20,102 nt of DNA from an uncultured Collinsella sp. (GTDB lineage: Bacteria; Actinomycetota; Coriobacteriia; Coriobacteriales; Coriobacteriaceae), in NCBI GenBank assembly GCA_900547025.1, contig UREZ01000028.1, positions 1 through 20,102 on the forward strand. Reading direction: 5' to 3'. The notes under the pieces are model-generated. The model ran no database searches, was not told the DNA's origin, and worked only from the letters and a program-made list of their open reading frames with translations. This document shows, piece after piece, positions 6,671 through 15,528 of the stretch (position 1 is its first letter; each line of letters starts with the position of its first letter). The position numbers and the translations under genes are program-made.

Positions 6671-8119
6671 TTAATGCACGAGGCGGTAGAAATTCATCGA
6701 TACCGCACCCTCGGCGTGCAGCTCCATCGCCGGAACCGCCGGCGAATAGGTCCGGCTCGTAAGTGCTGCCTCGCCGCCATTTGCAAAAATCTCGACCATC
6801 GTAGTGTCCGAAAGCACGCGCAGGTCGCGAAGCTCGCTGAGCTCGATCGACCTCTGGTCGCGCCCATAGCCTTCGTCACCCATGTCGAGGGTAAGCATCC
6901 CGTCTGCATAGCGCACAAAGACACCCTTGCGGATTTCGAGCTCGATCACCTGGGCGCCCTCACAGGAAACCACAAGATCAAACAGGCGGCCCGGCTCCTC
7001 AACGGTTTCACCGCCTGTCGCGCAAACGCAGTCGCCGCGCATCCTCTCAATCTCGTGCACCGGCTGCTGACAGAGCTTACCATCGCGCATGCTCAGTTCT
7101 CTCGGCACCGTCAACGCGCACTGCCACCCGCGTGCCACCGTCGGGCTTTTTGCCGTCGCATCGGGGCAACCCGACCACCCGATCATCAAACGCCGACCCG
7201 CAGCATCTTCAAAGGACTGCGGAGCATAGAAATCAAAGCCGGCATCGACCATCGGGGGCATGCCCTGCCCGGTGATCTTAAAGCTCGGCGCCTCCCAATC
7301 GGCCTCGATGGAGAACCACACGCACTGGTGCGGATTGCGGTAACGCCAACCATCGGCGGGCACGCCCTGCGGACAGCAAACGAGAATTAGCTCGCCATCA
7401 AGCTCAAATAGATCAGGGCACTCCCACATAAAACCAAACTTCTCGCCCAACTCAATGCGCGTCGTATAGCTCCAGTCCTCTAGATCGCTCGAGGTATAGA
7501 CAAGCACGCAGCCGCAGTCGTCTTTCGTACGAGCGCCCAGAACCATGTAGTAGATACCATCGTGTTCAAGGATTTTGGGGTCACGCACGTGCATACCGAT
7601 ATCGTCGGGGTAATCGACCGGCCCAACAGCTATGCGCTTCTCGCCCAATTCGTCGGGGTTCTCGGTAACCATATGAATCTGGTTTTGCTCACGGCCCGTC
7701 AACACGTAGTCGTAATCATCGCGGTCAAAATGCTTGACGTTGCCGGTATAGAAGTAGTGAATCTTGCCGTCGTGTACAAAGGCAGAACCAGAATACGCTC
7801 CACTCGCATCCAAATTAGAATCGGGGAACAGCACAGGGCCGCGATTCTCGTACGTCACAAAATCCTTTGTCGTCAGATGATTCCAAAGCACTGGACCGCC
7901 ATGCGCAGCATCGAATGGATCGTATTGGTGATAGATGTGATACGTATCACCGATCTGCACCAAACCGTTGGGGTCGTTGAGCCAGCCAAGCTCAGGCTCC
8001 ACATGGAACAGGAGCCTATCGGGGTCGGACGCGATGCGACCTGCCGTCTCATCCTGTCCGGCACGCCACTGCTCATAGTCCGTGCGCGTCACCTTATTTT
8101 TTTGATTAAACATCGCCAT
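6671..8119 (-). CDS. scrB: Sucrose-6-phosphate hydrolase / beta-fructofuranosidase, GH32
   Basis: The 482-residue GH32 enzyme has all three catalytic motifs: WLNDPNG (46-52, nucleophile Asp 49), RDP (179-181, transition-state stabiliser) and ECPDLF (233-238, acid/base Glu 233). The five-bladed propeller is followed by the GH32 C-terminal beta-sandwich (about 370 onward). There is no signal peptide, so it is cytoplasmic, matching a role on phosphorylated sucrose delivered by the PTS EIIBC encoded 95 bases upstream. It would release glucose-6-phosphate and fructose. The start may be ATG 8119 or 8113; the ribosome binding site is weak (GAGAAAG). A strong intercistronic hairpin (8136-8177) sits before it. 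It is the last gene of the sucrose operon. I see no clear terminator in the 269 bases to degV. Confidence 0.9.
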   Translation of the reverse strand: MAMFNQKNKVTRTDYEQWRAGQDETAGRIASDPDRLLFHVEPELGWLNDPNGLVQIGDTYHIYHQYDPFDAAHGGPVLWNHLTTKDFVTYENRGPVLFPDSNLDASGAYSGSAFVHDGKIHYFYTGNVKHFDRDDYDYVLTGREQNQIHMVTENPDELGEKRIAVGPVDYPDDIGMHVRDPKILEHDGIYYMVLGARTKDDCGCVLVYTSSDLEDWSYTTRIELGEKFGFMWECPDLFELDGELILVCCPQGVPADGWRYRNPHQCVWFSIEADWEAPSFKITGQGMPPMVDAGFDFYAPQSFEDAAGRRLMIGWSGCPDATAKSPTVARGWQCALTVPRELSMRDGKLCQQPVHEIERMRGDCVCATGGETVEEPGRLFDLVVSCEGAQVIELEIRKGVFVRYADGMLTLDMGDEGYGRDQRSIELSELRDLRVLSDTTMVEIFANGGEAALTSRTYSPAVPAMELHAEGAVSMNFYRLVH

Positions 8120-8135
8120 TGGCTTTCTCGTCTAT

Positions 8136-8177
8136 GGGGAAGGACGCTCGACTCACACGAGTCGAACGCCCTTCCTC
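8136..8177 (-). other. Intercistronic mRNA hairpin between PTS permease and sucrose-6-P hydrolase genes
   Basis: The arms 8138-8154 and 8159-8175 form a 17-bp stem with loop 8155-8158. The two mismatches seen on the plus strand (8147/8166 and 8144/8169) become G-U pairs in minus-strand RNA, so the operon transcript folds without interruption. No T-run follows, arguing against termination. A role in mRNA stability or differential expression of the two genes is an inference. Confidence 0.6.
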
Positions 8178-8214
8178 AAATGGACTTATCCTCAGATTAC
8201 GCTGAACGGCTCAA

Positions 8215-9666
8215 CTAGAAGCTAACGTCGAAGCCAGCGCCAGCGCCCTCTTCATCGGTGGTCGGCACGCCCTTTGCCTTGTTGTAGGCAAAGATCAAGA
8301 CGATCGGCACGATGAAGGCGATGAGATTGCCGACCACATACCACACGAGCGTCTCGGGCGTAACGATGAGCAGGCCAAGCACGCCGGTCAGACCCTGACC
8401 GATGGCGCGCACCTCAAAGAGCTTCACGAAGGCACCGCCGCAGCCTGCACCGATGCAAGCGCAGATGAACGGGATGATCGAGTAGCGCATGTTTGCAGCA
8501 AAGATTGCGGGCTCGGAGATACCGACCAGCGTCGGGATAAAGGACGACATGCAGATGTTGCGCTCTTTGGAATGCTTCTTGTGAATGAGGTACATGCCGA
8601 TGGCGCCGCCGCCCTGGGCGATGATGGAAACCGACCAGATGGCCTGGATGTAGTTGAAGCCAGTCGTGGCGACGAGGTTTGCCTCGATACCCTGGATGAA
8701 CTGATGCGTACCGGTAACGACGAGCGGCTGCAGGAATGCGGCAAAGACAAAGGCACCGAAGACGCCCATCCTGTTGTACAGGATATCGATTACGCCGGCG
8801 AGGACGTCGCCGATCAGGTTGCCGAGCGGGCCGAACACGGTGAACAGGGCGACGTTAGCAAGAATCAGGGTAACGGTCGGGACAAAGACGAACGAAACGA
8901 CCTCGGGGATGTACTTCTGGGCAATCTTCTCGACCTTGGCCATAAACCAGGCAGTCAGGATTGCAGGGAACACGCCGCCCTGGAAAGCAACCATGGGAAT
9001 GGAGAGCGGACCGAAGTTCCAGTACTCAGCACCCGTCGGGTCCATAACGAACGTGTTACGGTTCATAAGGCTCGGGTGAACCATGACGATACCGACGAGG
9101 ATGCCCAGGATCGGGTTACCGCCAAAACGCTTGACCGCGCTGTACATAACCAGGACAGGTAGGTAGTCGAAGGTGGTGGCGATAATGGCAAAGAAGCTTG
9201 CGAGGTTCTTGAGGAACTCGCTGTGATCGGCGAGGCTGCCCTCCATGCCAAAGAGGCCGTTGGCAACGATCAGCGACTTAAGGCCGATGATGATAGCAGC
9301 GCCGACGAAAGCGGGAATGATGGGGATAAAGATGTCCGAGAATACCTTGAGGACCGAGAAGAACTTGCCCTTCTTGTCCGCCTCGGCGCCCTTGACCTCG
9401 GAAGCGCTGATCTCCTTAACGCCCGTCAGAGCCATAAACTCATCGTAAACCTTGTTGACGGTACCGGTACCGAAGATGATCATGAGCTGGCCGCTGTTGT
9501 ACAGCACGCCCTTGACGCCATCGATGTTCTCGAGCTCGGCCTTGTTGTATTTGCTCGTATCCTTGAGCACCAGACGCAGACGGGTCACGCAATGCGTGGC
9601 GCCCTCGATGTTCTCCAGTCCGCCGACGTTGTCGACGACTTGCTGGGACACTGCCTTGTAGTCCAT
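8215..9666 (-). CDS. scrA: Sucrose/beta-fructoside-type PTS permease, EIIBC components
   Basis: This is a 483-residue membrane protein. The EIIB domain occupies about residues 1-85 with the phosphorylated cysteine in ATHCVTRLRL (Cys 26) and a typical FGTGTVNKVYDEF end. A charged linker follows, then an EIIC domain with multiple membrane segments from about residue 105 (SVLKVFSDIFIPIIPAFVGA onward), including the conserved GGNPILGILVGIVMVHP and GISEPAIFA signatures. There is no C-terminal EIIA domain, so a EIIA-Glc-type protein must be supplied elsewhere, as for ScrA-type permeases. ATG 9666 is preferred over 9678 because GGAG lies 6 bases upstream, whereas AAGGA is only one base before 9678. 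It lies between the two GH32 genes, 45 bases after the first. Sucrose is the likely substrate; other fructosides or trehalose-like sugars cannot be excluded. Confidence 0.9.
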   Translation of the reverse strand: MDYKAVSQQVVDNVGGLENIEGATHCVTRLRLVLKDTSKYNKAELENIDGVKGVLYNSGQLMIIFGTGTVNKVYDEFMALTGVKEISASEVKGAEADKKGKFFSVLKVFSDIFIPIIPAFVGAAIIIGLKSLIVANGLFGMEGSLADHSEFLKNLASFFAIIATTFDYLPVLVMYSAVKRFGGNPILGILVGIVMVHPSLMNRNTFVMDPTGAEYWNFGPLSIPMVAFQGGVFPAILTAWFMAKVEKIAQKYIPEVVSFVFVPTVTLILANVALFTVFGPLGNLIGDVLAGVIDILYNRMGVFGAFVFAAFLQPLVVTGTHQFIQGIEANLVATTGFNYIQAIWSVSIIAQGGGAIGMYLIHKKHSKERNICMSSFIPTLVGISEPAIFAANMRYSIIPFICACIGAGCGGAFVKLFEVRAIGQGLTGVLGLLIVTPETLVWYVVGNLIAFIVPIVLIFAYNKAKGVPTTDEEGAGAGFDVSF

Positions 9667-9711
9667 GTTCCTCTCCATTCCTTTTCTAAATCATAAAACG
9701 GTTCGTTGCCG

Positions 9712-11094
9712 CTACAGAGACGCGATCGTTGCGTTTGCGCACTTGAGCGCACCGTCGGTGACGGTAAGCGCCACACCCTGGCCCTGCTTGTTGCAGAAGC
9801 GAGCGTTGAGCGCAACATCATCGACAAAGATGGTCGCGATGTCGTCGTCGACGACCAGACGCACATGGTGAGTGCCCTCGCCCTTAAAGAACAACGGACG
9901 CTCGAGGCCCATGTTGTTGACCTGGAACCACGGGTACTGGGGAGCCGGCGTGAACTCGAGCTTGCCCTCGCGCAGGTTGGCGCGGAACTCATAGGCAAGA
10001 CCAGTCTCGGCGTCCTCGGCGAACTTGACCGAGAAGCCGGCAGCGTTACCGCCGAGCTCAATGTCGGCATCGAGCAAGTAGGTGGAGCCGGCATCCGCGG
10101 CGAGCACCTGCTCGACCTTGCCCGACTCGCAGGAAAGCTCAAAGGTCTCGACTGCCTTAGCCTCGCCAAAGGCGCCAAGCATGCTGTCGGGGAGCTTGGT
10201 GCCGAGCGTTCCGTCGGCACGCTGAACGATCTCGAGGGGCATAAAGGTGCCACCCCATAGGTAAGAGCTGGGGTCGCCGCCCTCGTCACGCGTAGGAACC
10301 CAACCAAAGAGAACGCGACGCTCGCCATCGAATGCGGTGCGAGCGGCGTAGTACGCGCGGCCGTCGAAGGAGTCGTCAGCGGGGGTAATCCAAGGACCGT
10401 TGATGGACTTGGACATGCGGTAACGGGTCTTGTTGCCGTCGCTGTACTCGGAAAAGACGAGGTACCACCAGTCGCCCATCTTAAAGAGATCAGGCATCTC
10501 AAACATGGTGTACAGGCCCGGGTTCCACCAGTCGCCCTGGAACTCCCAGTTGGTCAGATCCTTGGAGGTGAACTTGACCAGGCGGCCGGTCATCAGACGC
10601 TTGTCCTCGCCCACACGCGTGCCGAGGATGAGCATGTACTCTTCGTTCTCCTCATCCCAAAGCACAAAGGGATCGCGCCAGTTGCGGTCATCGTAACCCT
10701 CCTGGGGCGGAAGCAGCGTCTCGGCGATGTTCTTCTCCCACTTGACGGCGTCGTCGCTCGTCGCGTGAAGAAGAACCTGCTTCATCAAACGTGCGCGGAC
10801 CTTATCGCGATTGCAACCAGTGTAGAGCGCATGGTACTTGTCGCCCACCTTAAACACCGTGCCGGCATAAATGTACTGGTCGACTTCCTCGTCGCCGCCG
10901 CGCTCAAGGCTCTCGCCAAAGTCCTTGTAGTTGACGAAATCCTTGGTCGTAGCGAGTGCCCAGCCAAACGGCTCTCCGAAAGGTTCGGGGTTACGCGTGT
11001 CACGCTGATGATAGAGATAGAACGTGCCGTCCTCGCCGTACGGCATGATGTCGCCTACCCAAATTCCCTCAGGCTGGTAATACACCTTGTGCAT
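9712..11094 (-). CDS. Divergent GH32-like fructosidase
   Basis: The 460-residue cytoplasmic protein is a five-bladed propeller hydrolase with a C-terminal beta-sandwich. The canonical N-terminal WLNDPNG is replaced by WVGDIMPYGEDGTFYLYHQ (12-30), leaving Asp 15 as candidate nucleophile. RDP is intact (140-142). The acid/base motif reads FEMPDLF (198-204) instead of ECPDLF. It belongs to a GH32 subgroup clearly distinct from the sucrose-6-phosphate hydrolase in the same operon, suggesting a different fructoside (short fructo-oligosaccharides or their phosphates). Substrate is inferred from context. GTG 11112 is an alternative start, but ATG 11094 has AAGGAAG 6 bases upstream. It is first in the operon, directly behind the LacI-controlled promoter at 11137-11165. 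Confidence 0.85.
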   Translation of the reverse strand: MHKVYYQPEGIWVGDIMPYGEDGTFYLYHQRDTRNPEPFGEPFGWALATTKDFVNYKDFGESLERGGDEEVDQYIYAGTVFKVGDKYHALYTGCNRDKVRARLMKQVLLHATSDDAVKWEKNIAETLLPPQEGYDDRNWRDPFVLWDEENEEYMLILGTRVGEDKRLMTGRLVKFTSKDLTNWEFQGDWWNPGLYTMFEMPDLFKMGDWWYLVFSEYSDGNKTRYRMSKSINGPWITPADDSFDGRAYYAARTAFDGERRVLFGWVPTRDEGGDPSSYLWGGTFMPLEIVQRADGTLGTKLPDSMLGAFGEAKAVETFELSCESGKVEQVLAADAGSTYLLDADIELGGNAAGFSVKFAEDAETGLAYEFRANLREGKLEFTPAPQYPWFQVNNMGLERPLFFKGEGTHHVRLVVDDDIATIFVDDVALNARFCNKQGQGVALTVTDGALKCANATIASL

Positions 11095-11136
11095 CCGAGA
11101 CTTCCTTTCCACGACATACTAACTCGGTACAATGGC

Positions 11137-11165
11137 AAGATATGTCAATCGTTTTCATATGTCAA
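11137..11165 (-). promoter_or_regulatory. Sucrose operon promoter
   Basis: On the minus strand, TTGACA (11160-11165) and TATCTT (11137-11142) are spaced 17 bp, giving a perfect -35 and a fair -10. Predicted transcription starts near 11130, leaving a leader of roughly 35 bases before ATG 11094. The -35 lies inside operator O2 and the spacer inside O1, so a bound LacI protein would exclude RNA polymerase. Confidence 0.7.
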
Positions 11166-11175
11166 ACGTTTTCAC
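11142..11175. promoter_or_regulatory. Two adjacent LacI-type operators O1 and O2
   Basis: O1 is ATGTCAATCGTTTTCAT (11142-11158) and O2 is ATGTCAAACGTTTTCAC (11159-11175). They abut with a 17-bp period and share the core AAACGTTT typical of LacI/GalR operators. They match the site upstream of the regulator gene (12308-12324). Repression by the LacI protein encoded just upstream is the natural reading; the resemblance to catabolite cre sites means a CcpA-like protein could also bind. Confidence 0.7.
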
Positions 11176-11206
11176 ACCAATACGTCTTTTCGCAGTTCCA
11201 GTCGTC

Positions 11207-11223
11207 GGCAAACGGTTGACATA
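11207..11223. promoter_or_regulatory. Third LacI-type operator O3, inverted, upstream of the sucrose promoter
   Basis: On the minus strand this reads TATGTCAACCGTTTGCC. It matches the O1/O2 half-site ATGTCAA-CGTTT with one central change. Its centre is 48 bp from that of O2, suitable for DNA looping with the tandem pair. Weaker than O2. Confidence 0.5.
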
Positions 11224-11277
11224 TGCCGGTGAACGGTCATCAGAGGCGTTTGAGGAATTCTTTTGGCACGGGATGAA

Positions 11278-12288
11278 CTACGCGGTTTTGCCCTCAATGA
11301 GTTCAACGGGGAGCTTGATATTCGATTCGGGATTATCGCCGTTAATAAGAGCGATGATGGATTGCGCCGCGAGCTCTCCGATGCGATCGATATCTTGACG
11401 TACGGTTGTTAAGTCAGGCATAAACGTCATAGTTCGGCGGGCACCATCCGCGCCCACGACCTTAATATCGTCTGGAGCGCTCAAGCCGCGCTGCTTCATC
11501 ACGTTGAGACAGATGGCCGCCATCGTATCGTCTCCCGCAAAGATGCCGTCAATATCGGGGTTCTCATCGAGGATCTTCGCAACGACCGCGCCCTTTTCGT
11601 CGTCGGGCTTAACGAACTCAACCTCACGGACAAGCGCGGACAAACCGGCCTGCTCAACAACATCGAGGTAGGCATCGGTACGCTTATTGGCAGGCATGCG
11701 CATGCGGCTATTGCTGCGCAGGCACAGGATACGCCTGCAGCCGTCATCAATCAGACGGCGCGTGGCGAGCTCGCCGATGCCATAGCTGTCACTTGCAATC
11801 TGGACAGAGCCCTCGCCGAGATCGCAGTCGATGCCAACCAGGCTCAAGCCCATCTCGGCATATGCCTCGGCACCGATATTGAGGGAGTTGACGATGACAC
11901 CGTCGACCATATTGCGGCGGAGCATGTCAATATAGGAACGCTCAAGATCGGGTCGATTGGCGCTGTTGCACAGCAACATCTTAAAGCCGTTTTCCGCTAA
12001 CGTGCGCTCGACCGCCTGCACAACCTGAGCATGGAACGGGCTGCTCACAAAGGGAACGATCATACCGATAAGATTCAGGCGACCGTTGAGCATGGCACGG
12101 GCGATATCGTTGGGCGTATAGTTGATGCGCTCCATCGCGGCATGGACCTTATCGCGGGTCTCTTGGCTAATATAGCCGCGATTATTAAGCACGCGAGATA
12201 CCGTAGTAGGCGAAACCCCCGCCACCGCTGCAACTTCCTTGATGCCAGGCTTAGCAGAATCCTTAGAACGAGCGCCCTCGCGAGCCAT
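11278..12288 (-). CDS. LacI-family transcriptional regulator of the sucrose operon
   Basis: This is a 336-residue protein. The N-terminal LacI helix-turn-helix spans about 15-65 (GIKEVAAVAGVSPTTVSRVL, then NNRGYISQETRDKV and the hinge helix NDIARAMLNGR). A periplasmic-binding-protein-like effector domain follows from about 70 (NLIGMIVPFVSSPFHAQVV, VDGVIVNS, DGIFAGDD, VVGADGARRTMTFMPDLTTV). ATG 12288 is chosen because GGGGGAGGG ends 5 bases upstream; starts at 12303 and 12309 would place the ribosome binding site inside the gene. It lies directly upstream of the fructoside operon in the same direction. It has a matching operator before its own gene, indicating autoregulation. The inducer is unknown; phosphorylated sucrose or fructose is a reasonable guess. 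Confidence 0.92.
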   Translation of the reverse strand: MAREGARSKDSAKPGIKEVAAVAGVSPTTVSRVLNNRGYISQETRDKVHAAMERINYTPNDIARAMLNGRLNLIGMIVPFVSSPFHAQVVQAVERTLAENGFKMLLCNSANRPDLERSYIDMLRRNMVDGVIVNSLNIGAEAYAEMGLSLVGIDCDLGEGSVQIASDSYGIGELATRRLIDDGCRRILCLRSNSRMRMPANKRTDAYLDVVEQAGLSALVREVEFVKPDDEKGAVVAKILDENPDIDGIFAGDDTMAAICLNVMKQRGLSAPDDIKVVGADGARRTMTFMPDLTTVRQDIDRIGELAAQSIIALINGDNPESNIKLPVELIEGKTA

Positions 12289-12307
12289 AGCACCCTCCCC
12301 CATCAAC

Positions 12308-12324
12308 ATGTCAAACGTTTACAT
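12308..12324. promoter_or_regulatory. LacI-type operator upstream of the regulator gene
   Basis: ATGTCAAACGTTTACAT has the perfect core AAACGTTT and near-perfect flanks, the best site in the window. It ends 20 bases before the regulator start codon. A modest promoter, TTGTTG (12342-12347) and TATGTA (12320-12325) with 16-bp spacing on the minus strand, would have its -10 inside the operator, consistent with autorepression. Confidence 0.6.
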
Positions 12325-12437
12325 ACGAACAAAGCATACCCCAACAACAGCGGGAAGACGGTAACAGCACAAGTAAGTAAACGACTCATCCAAATAATTA
12401 GGAGAGTTCCGCCTAAAGGGTGACTACACAGGACCCC

Positions 12438-12567
12438 CGCCGGGCCGCTTTGGGTTACTTTCCAAAACATTTCCGCAGGATGCAAAGGGCTCCGCCGCGC
12501 GAAGCGCGCAGCGGAGCCCTTTGCATGTCCGAGGACGTTTTGGAAAGTAACCCAAAGCGGCCCGGCG
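12438..12567. repeat. Giant near-perfect inverted repeat (130 bp)
   Basis: Outer arms 12438-12468 and 12537-12567 are perfectly complementary over 31 bp. After an asymmetric internal loop, a second perfect 16-bp stem follows (12480-12495 with 12511-12526), capped by CGCGC/GCGCG around GAA (12496-12508). It lies between the small glycyl-radical gene (stop at 12590) and the LacI gene. The base of the stem is not followed by a T-run on either strand, so it is not a standard terminator, although it would fold strongly in any read-through RNA. It shares words with the repeat at 1-65, including the 14-mer CAGGACCCCCGCCG (12429-12442), suggesting a dispersed, REP- or MITE-like family. It has no coding capacity. 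Confidence 0.75.
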
Positions 12568-12589
12568 ATCCTGCGGGAGTTAAACCCCT

Positions 12590-12841
12590 TTAGAACTTGT
12601 CGTGGAAGGTACGCGAAATGACCTCGTCCTGCTGCTCCTTGGTGAGCGTGTGGAAGTTCACGGCATAGCCGGAAACGCGGATGGTCAGCTGCGGGTACTT
12701 CTCGGGGTGAGCCTGAGCGTCAAGCAGCGTCTCACGGTTGAAGACGTTGATGTTCAGGTGGTGGCCACCCTTCTCGGCGTAAGCGTCGAGCATGTGGACC
12801 AGGTTATCGGCCTGAGTCTCGGAAACTTCAGAAACCTTCAT
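12590..12841 (-). CDS. grcA: Glycyl-radical C-terminal domain of pyruvate formate-lyase as a separate protein (GrcA-like)
   Basis: The 83-residue protein matches the last ~85 residues of full-length PFL. It includes HHLNINVFNRETLLDAQAHP (27-46), PEKYPQLTIRV (46-56), the glycyl-radical loop RVSGYA (55-60, radical Gly 58) and the end TKEQQDEVISRTF. It supplies exactly the domain missing from the upstream PFL body, and the two together total 766 residues against 760 in E. coli PflB. The ATG at 12841 has AAGGAG 7 bases upstream. It starts 85 bases after the PFL stop in another frame, so simple stop-codon readthrough cannot join the two. E. coli GrcA (YfiD) is a spare radical domain used to rescue oxygen-damaged PFL; here the piece appears obligatory. 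PflA should form the radical on Gly 58. Confidence 0.92.
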   Translation of the reverse strand: MKVSEVSETQADNLVHMLDAYAEKGGHHLNINVFNRETLLDAQAHPEKYPQLTIRVSGYAVNFHTLTKEQQDEVISRTFHDKF

Positions 12842-12864
12842 AATGTGTCTCCTTCGATCGATAG

Positions 12865-12884
12865 GCGCCGGCCGAAACCGGCGC
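12865..12884 (-). other. GC-rich hairpin in the leader of the small glycyl-radical gene
   Basis: GCGCCGG (12865-12871) and CCGGCGC (12878-12884) form a perfect 7-bp GC stem. On the minus strand it ends 10 bases before the AAGGAG ribosome binding site of the small gene. It may protect a processed 5' end or adjust translation. The short T-free flank argues against a terminator. Confidence 0.55.
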
Positions 12885-12900
12885 GCTAATCAGTAATCGT

Positions 12901-12925
12901 TATTGTTAGTATAGCACTAACAATA
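12901..12925 (-). promoter_or_regulatory. 10-bp palindrome enclosing an extended -10 promoter, between the PFL body and the glycyl-radical gene
   Basis: TATTGTTAGT (12901-12910) and ACTAACAATA (12916-12925) are perfect inverted repeats separated by 5 bp. On the minus strand the centre reads TGCTATACT (12908-12916), an extended -10 element (TGn plus TATACT). Transcription from it would start about 60 bases before the small gene. The symmetry suggests binding of a dimeric regulator over a dedicated promoter, though in RNA it could equally be a processing hairpin. The half-sites resemble Rex sites (TTGTTA/TAACAA) but the spacing is 3 bp too long. Confidence 0.45.
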
Positions 12926-12926
12926 G

Positions 12927-14978
<2,052 letters not shown>

Positions 14979-15528
14979 TGTGTAACCACGCTCCTAGTTA
15001 CGTGTAATGCGGCGCTCTCTCACACCGCTGCTTATTGAATTCTTGAATTATCGGCTTGCACTACCGGCTTCTTCCGTTCTTCACCACACGTTGGTACAGG
15101 GAAAAACGTTTGTCCACCTTGGAACTACAACCCAAAACCCAAGATTTCACCCGTTTGAGAAGGATAACATAGCTACCCCCTTCATCAGTGCTGTTATATG
15201 TTTCTTTTTTTATACCATTAGGGCGTTTTTAACAAATCCGCAGGAAATGCGAGCGCGAACAACTACCGTTCACCGATTTGTTTGGTATTTTTCCTTGCCT
15301 TTGTACGACGTTCACTCTAGCTGTTATGCCAGCTTTAGCAGGGTAAAGTGCCTCTGAGTAGGCTTTGGGACATGCCTAACGATCTGCCCCAAACTTTACT
15401 GGCACCGACGGTGTACGGAGGTCGCCTAAAGGTAGTTTTCTAGGCATGTCCCAAAATCTACCGTATAGGGCGCGCGTGCAGGGGTATCATCTTTTACCGA
15501 AAATAGTTTCTAGTGTTAGGGGTTTTCG
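14979..15528. other. 550-base intergenic region between divergent pflB and marR
   Basis: No gene is supported here. It must hold promoters for pflB (minus) and the MarR-ABC operon (plus). A possible pflB promoter is TTGTTA (15230-15235) with TATAAA (15209-15214) on the minus strand, but the spacing is only 15 bp, leaving a leader of about 230 bases. A dyad AGCTG-N6-CAGCT lies at 15319-15334. The MITE-like element at 15364-15455 occupies the marR-proximal part. For the plus strand I see TATCAT (15485-15490) but no matching -35, and a short CTA-N4-TAG dyad at 15510-15519 that might be a MarR site. No canonical FNR-type (TTGAT-N4-ATCAA) site was found. Confidence 0.4.
15364..15455. repeat. 92-bp MITE-like element with 15-bp perfect terminal inverted repeats
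   Basis: TTTGGGACATGCCTA (15364-15378) and TAGGCATGTCCCAAA (15441-15455) are perfect inverted repeats enclosing 62 bases with no coding capacity. Next to the left repeat, a partial echo, TTTGGGGCAGATC, appears on the minus strand at about 15383-15395. No transposase and no clear target duplication are visible. The size and ends fit a non-autonomous mobile element or REP-type unit inserted in the pflB-marR intergenic region. A structured regulatory RNA is an alternative. Confidence 0.5.

Noticed and set aside
12438..12567. Giant hairpin as a CRISPR repeat or standard rho-independent terminator
   Set aside because: There are no repeated units with spacers, and neither side of the stem has the T-run a terminator needs.
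12901..12925. Rex (redox) binding site in the PFL gap
   Set aside because: Half-sites TTGTTA/TAACAA are present but the spacing is 9 bp, whereas the clostridial Rex consensus has 6 bp; kept as an unassigned palindrome.
14982..15001. GTAAC/GTTAC 5-bp stem that would enclose the pflB ribosome binding site, suggesting a thermosensor or riboswitch
   Set aside because: A 5-bp stem with a 10-base loop is too weak and too common to support a switch without conservation data.
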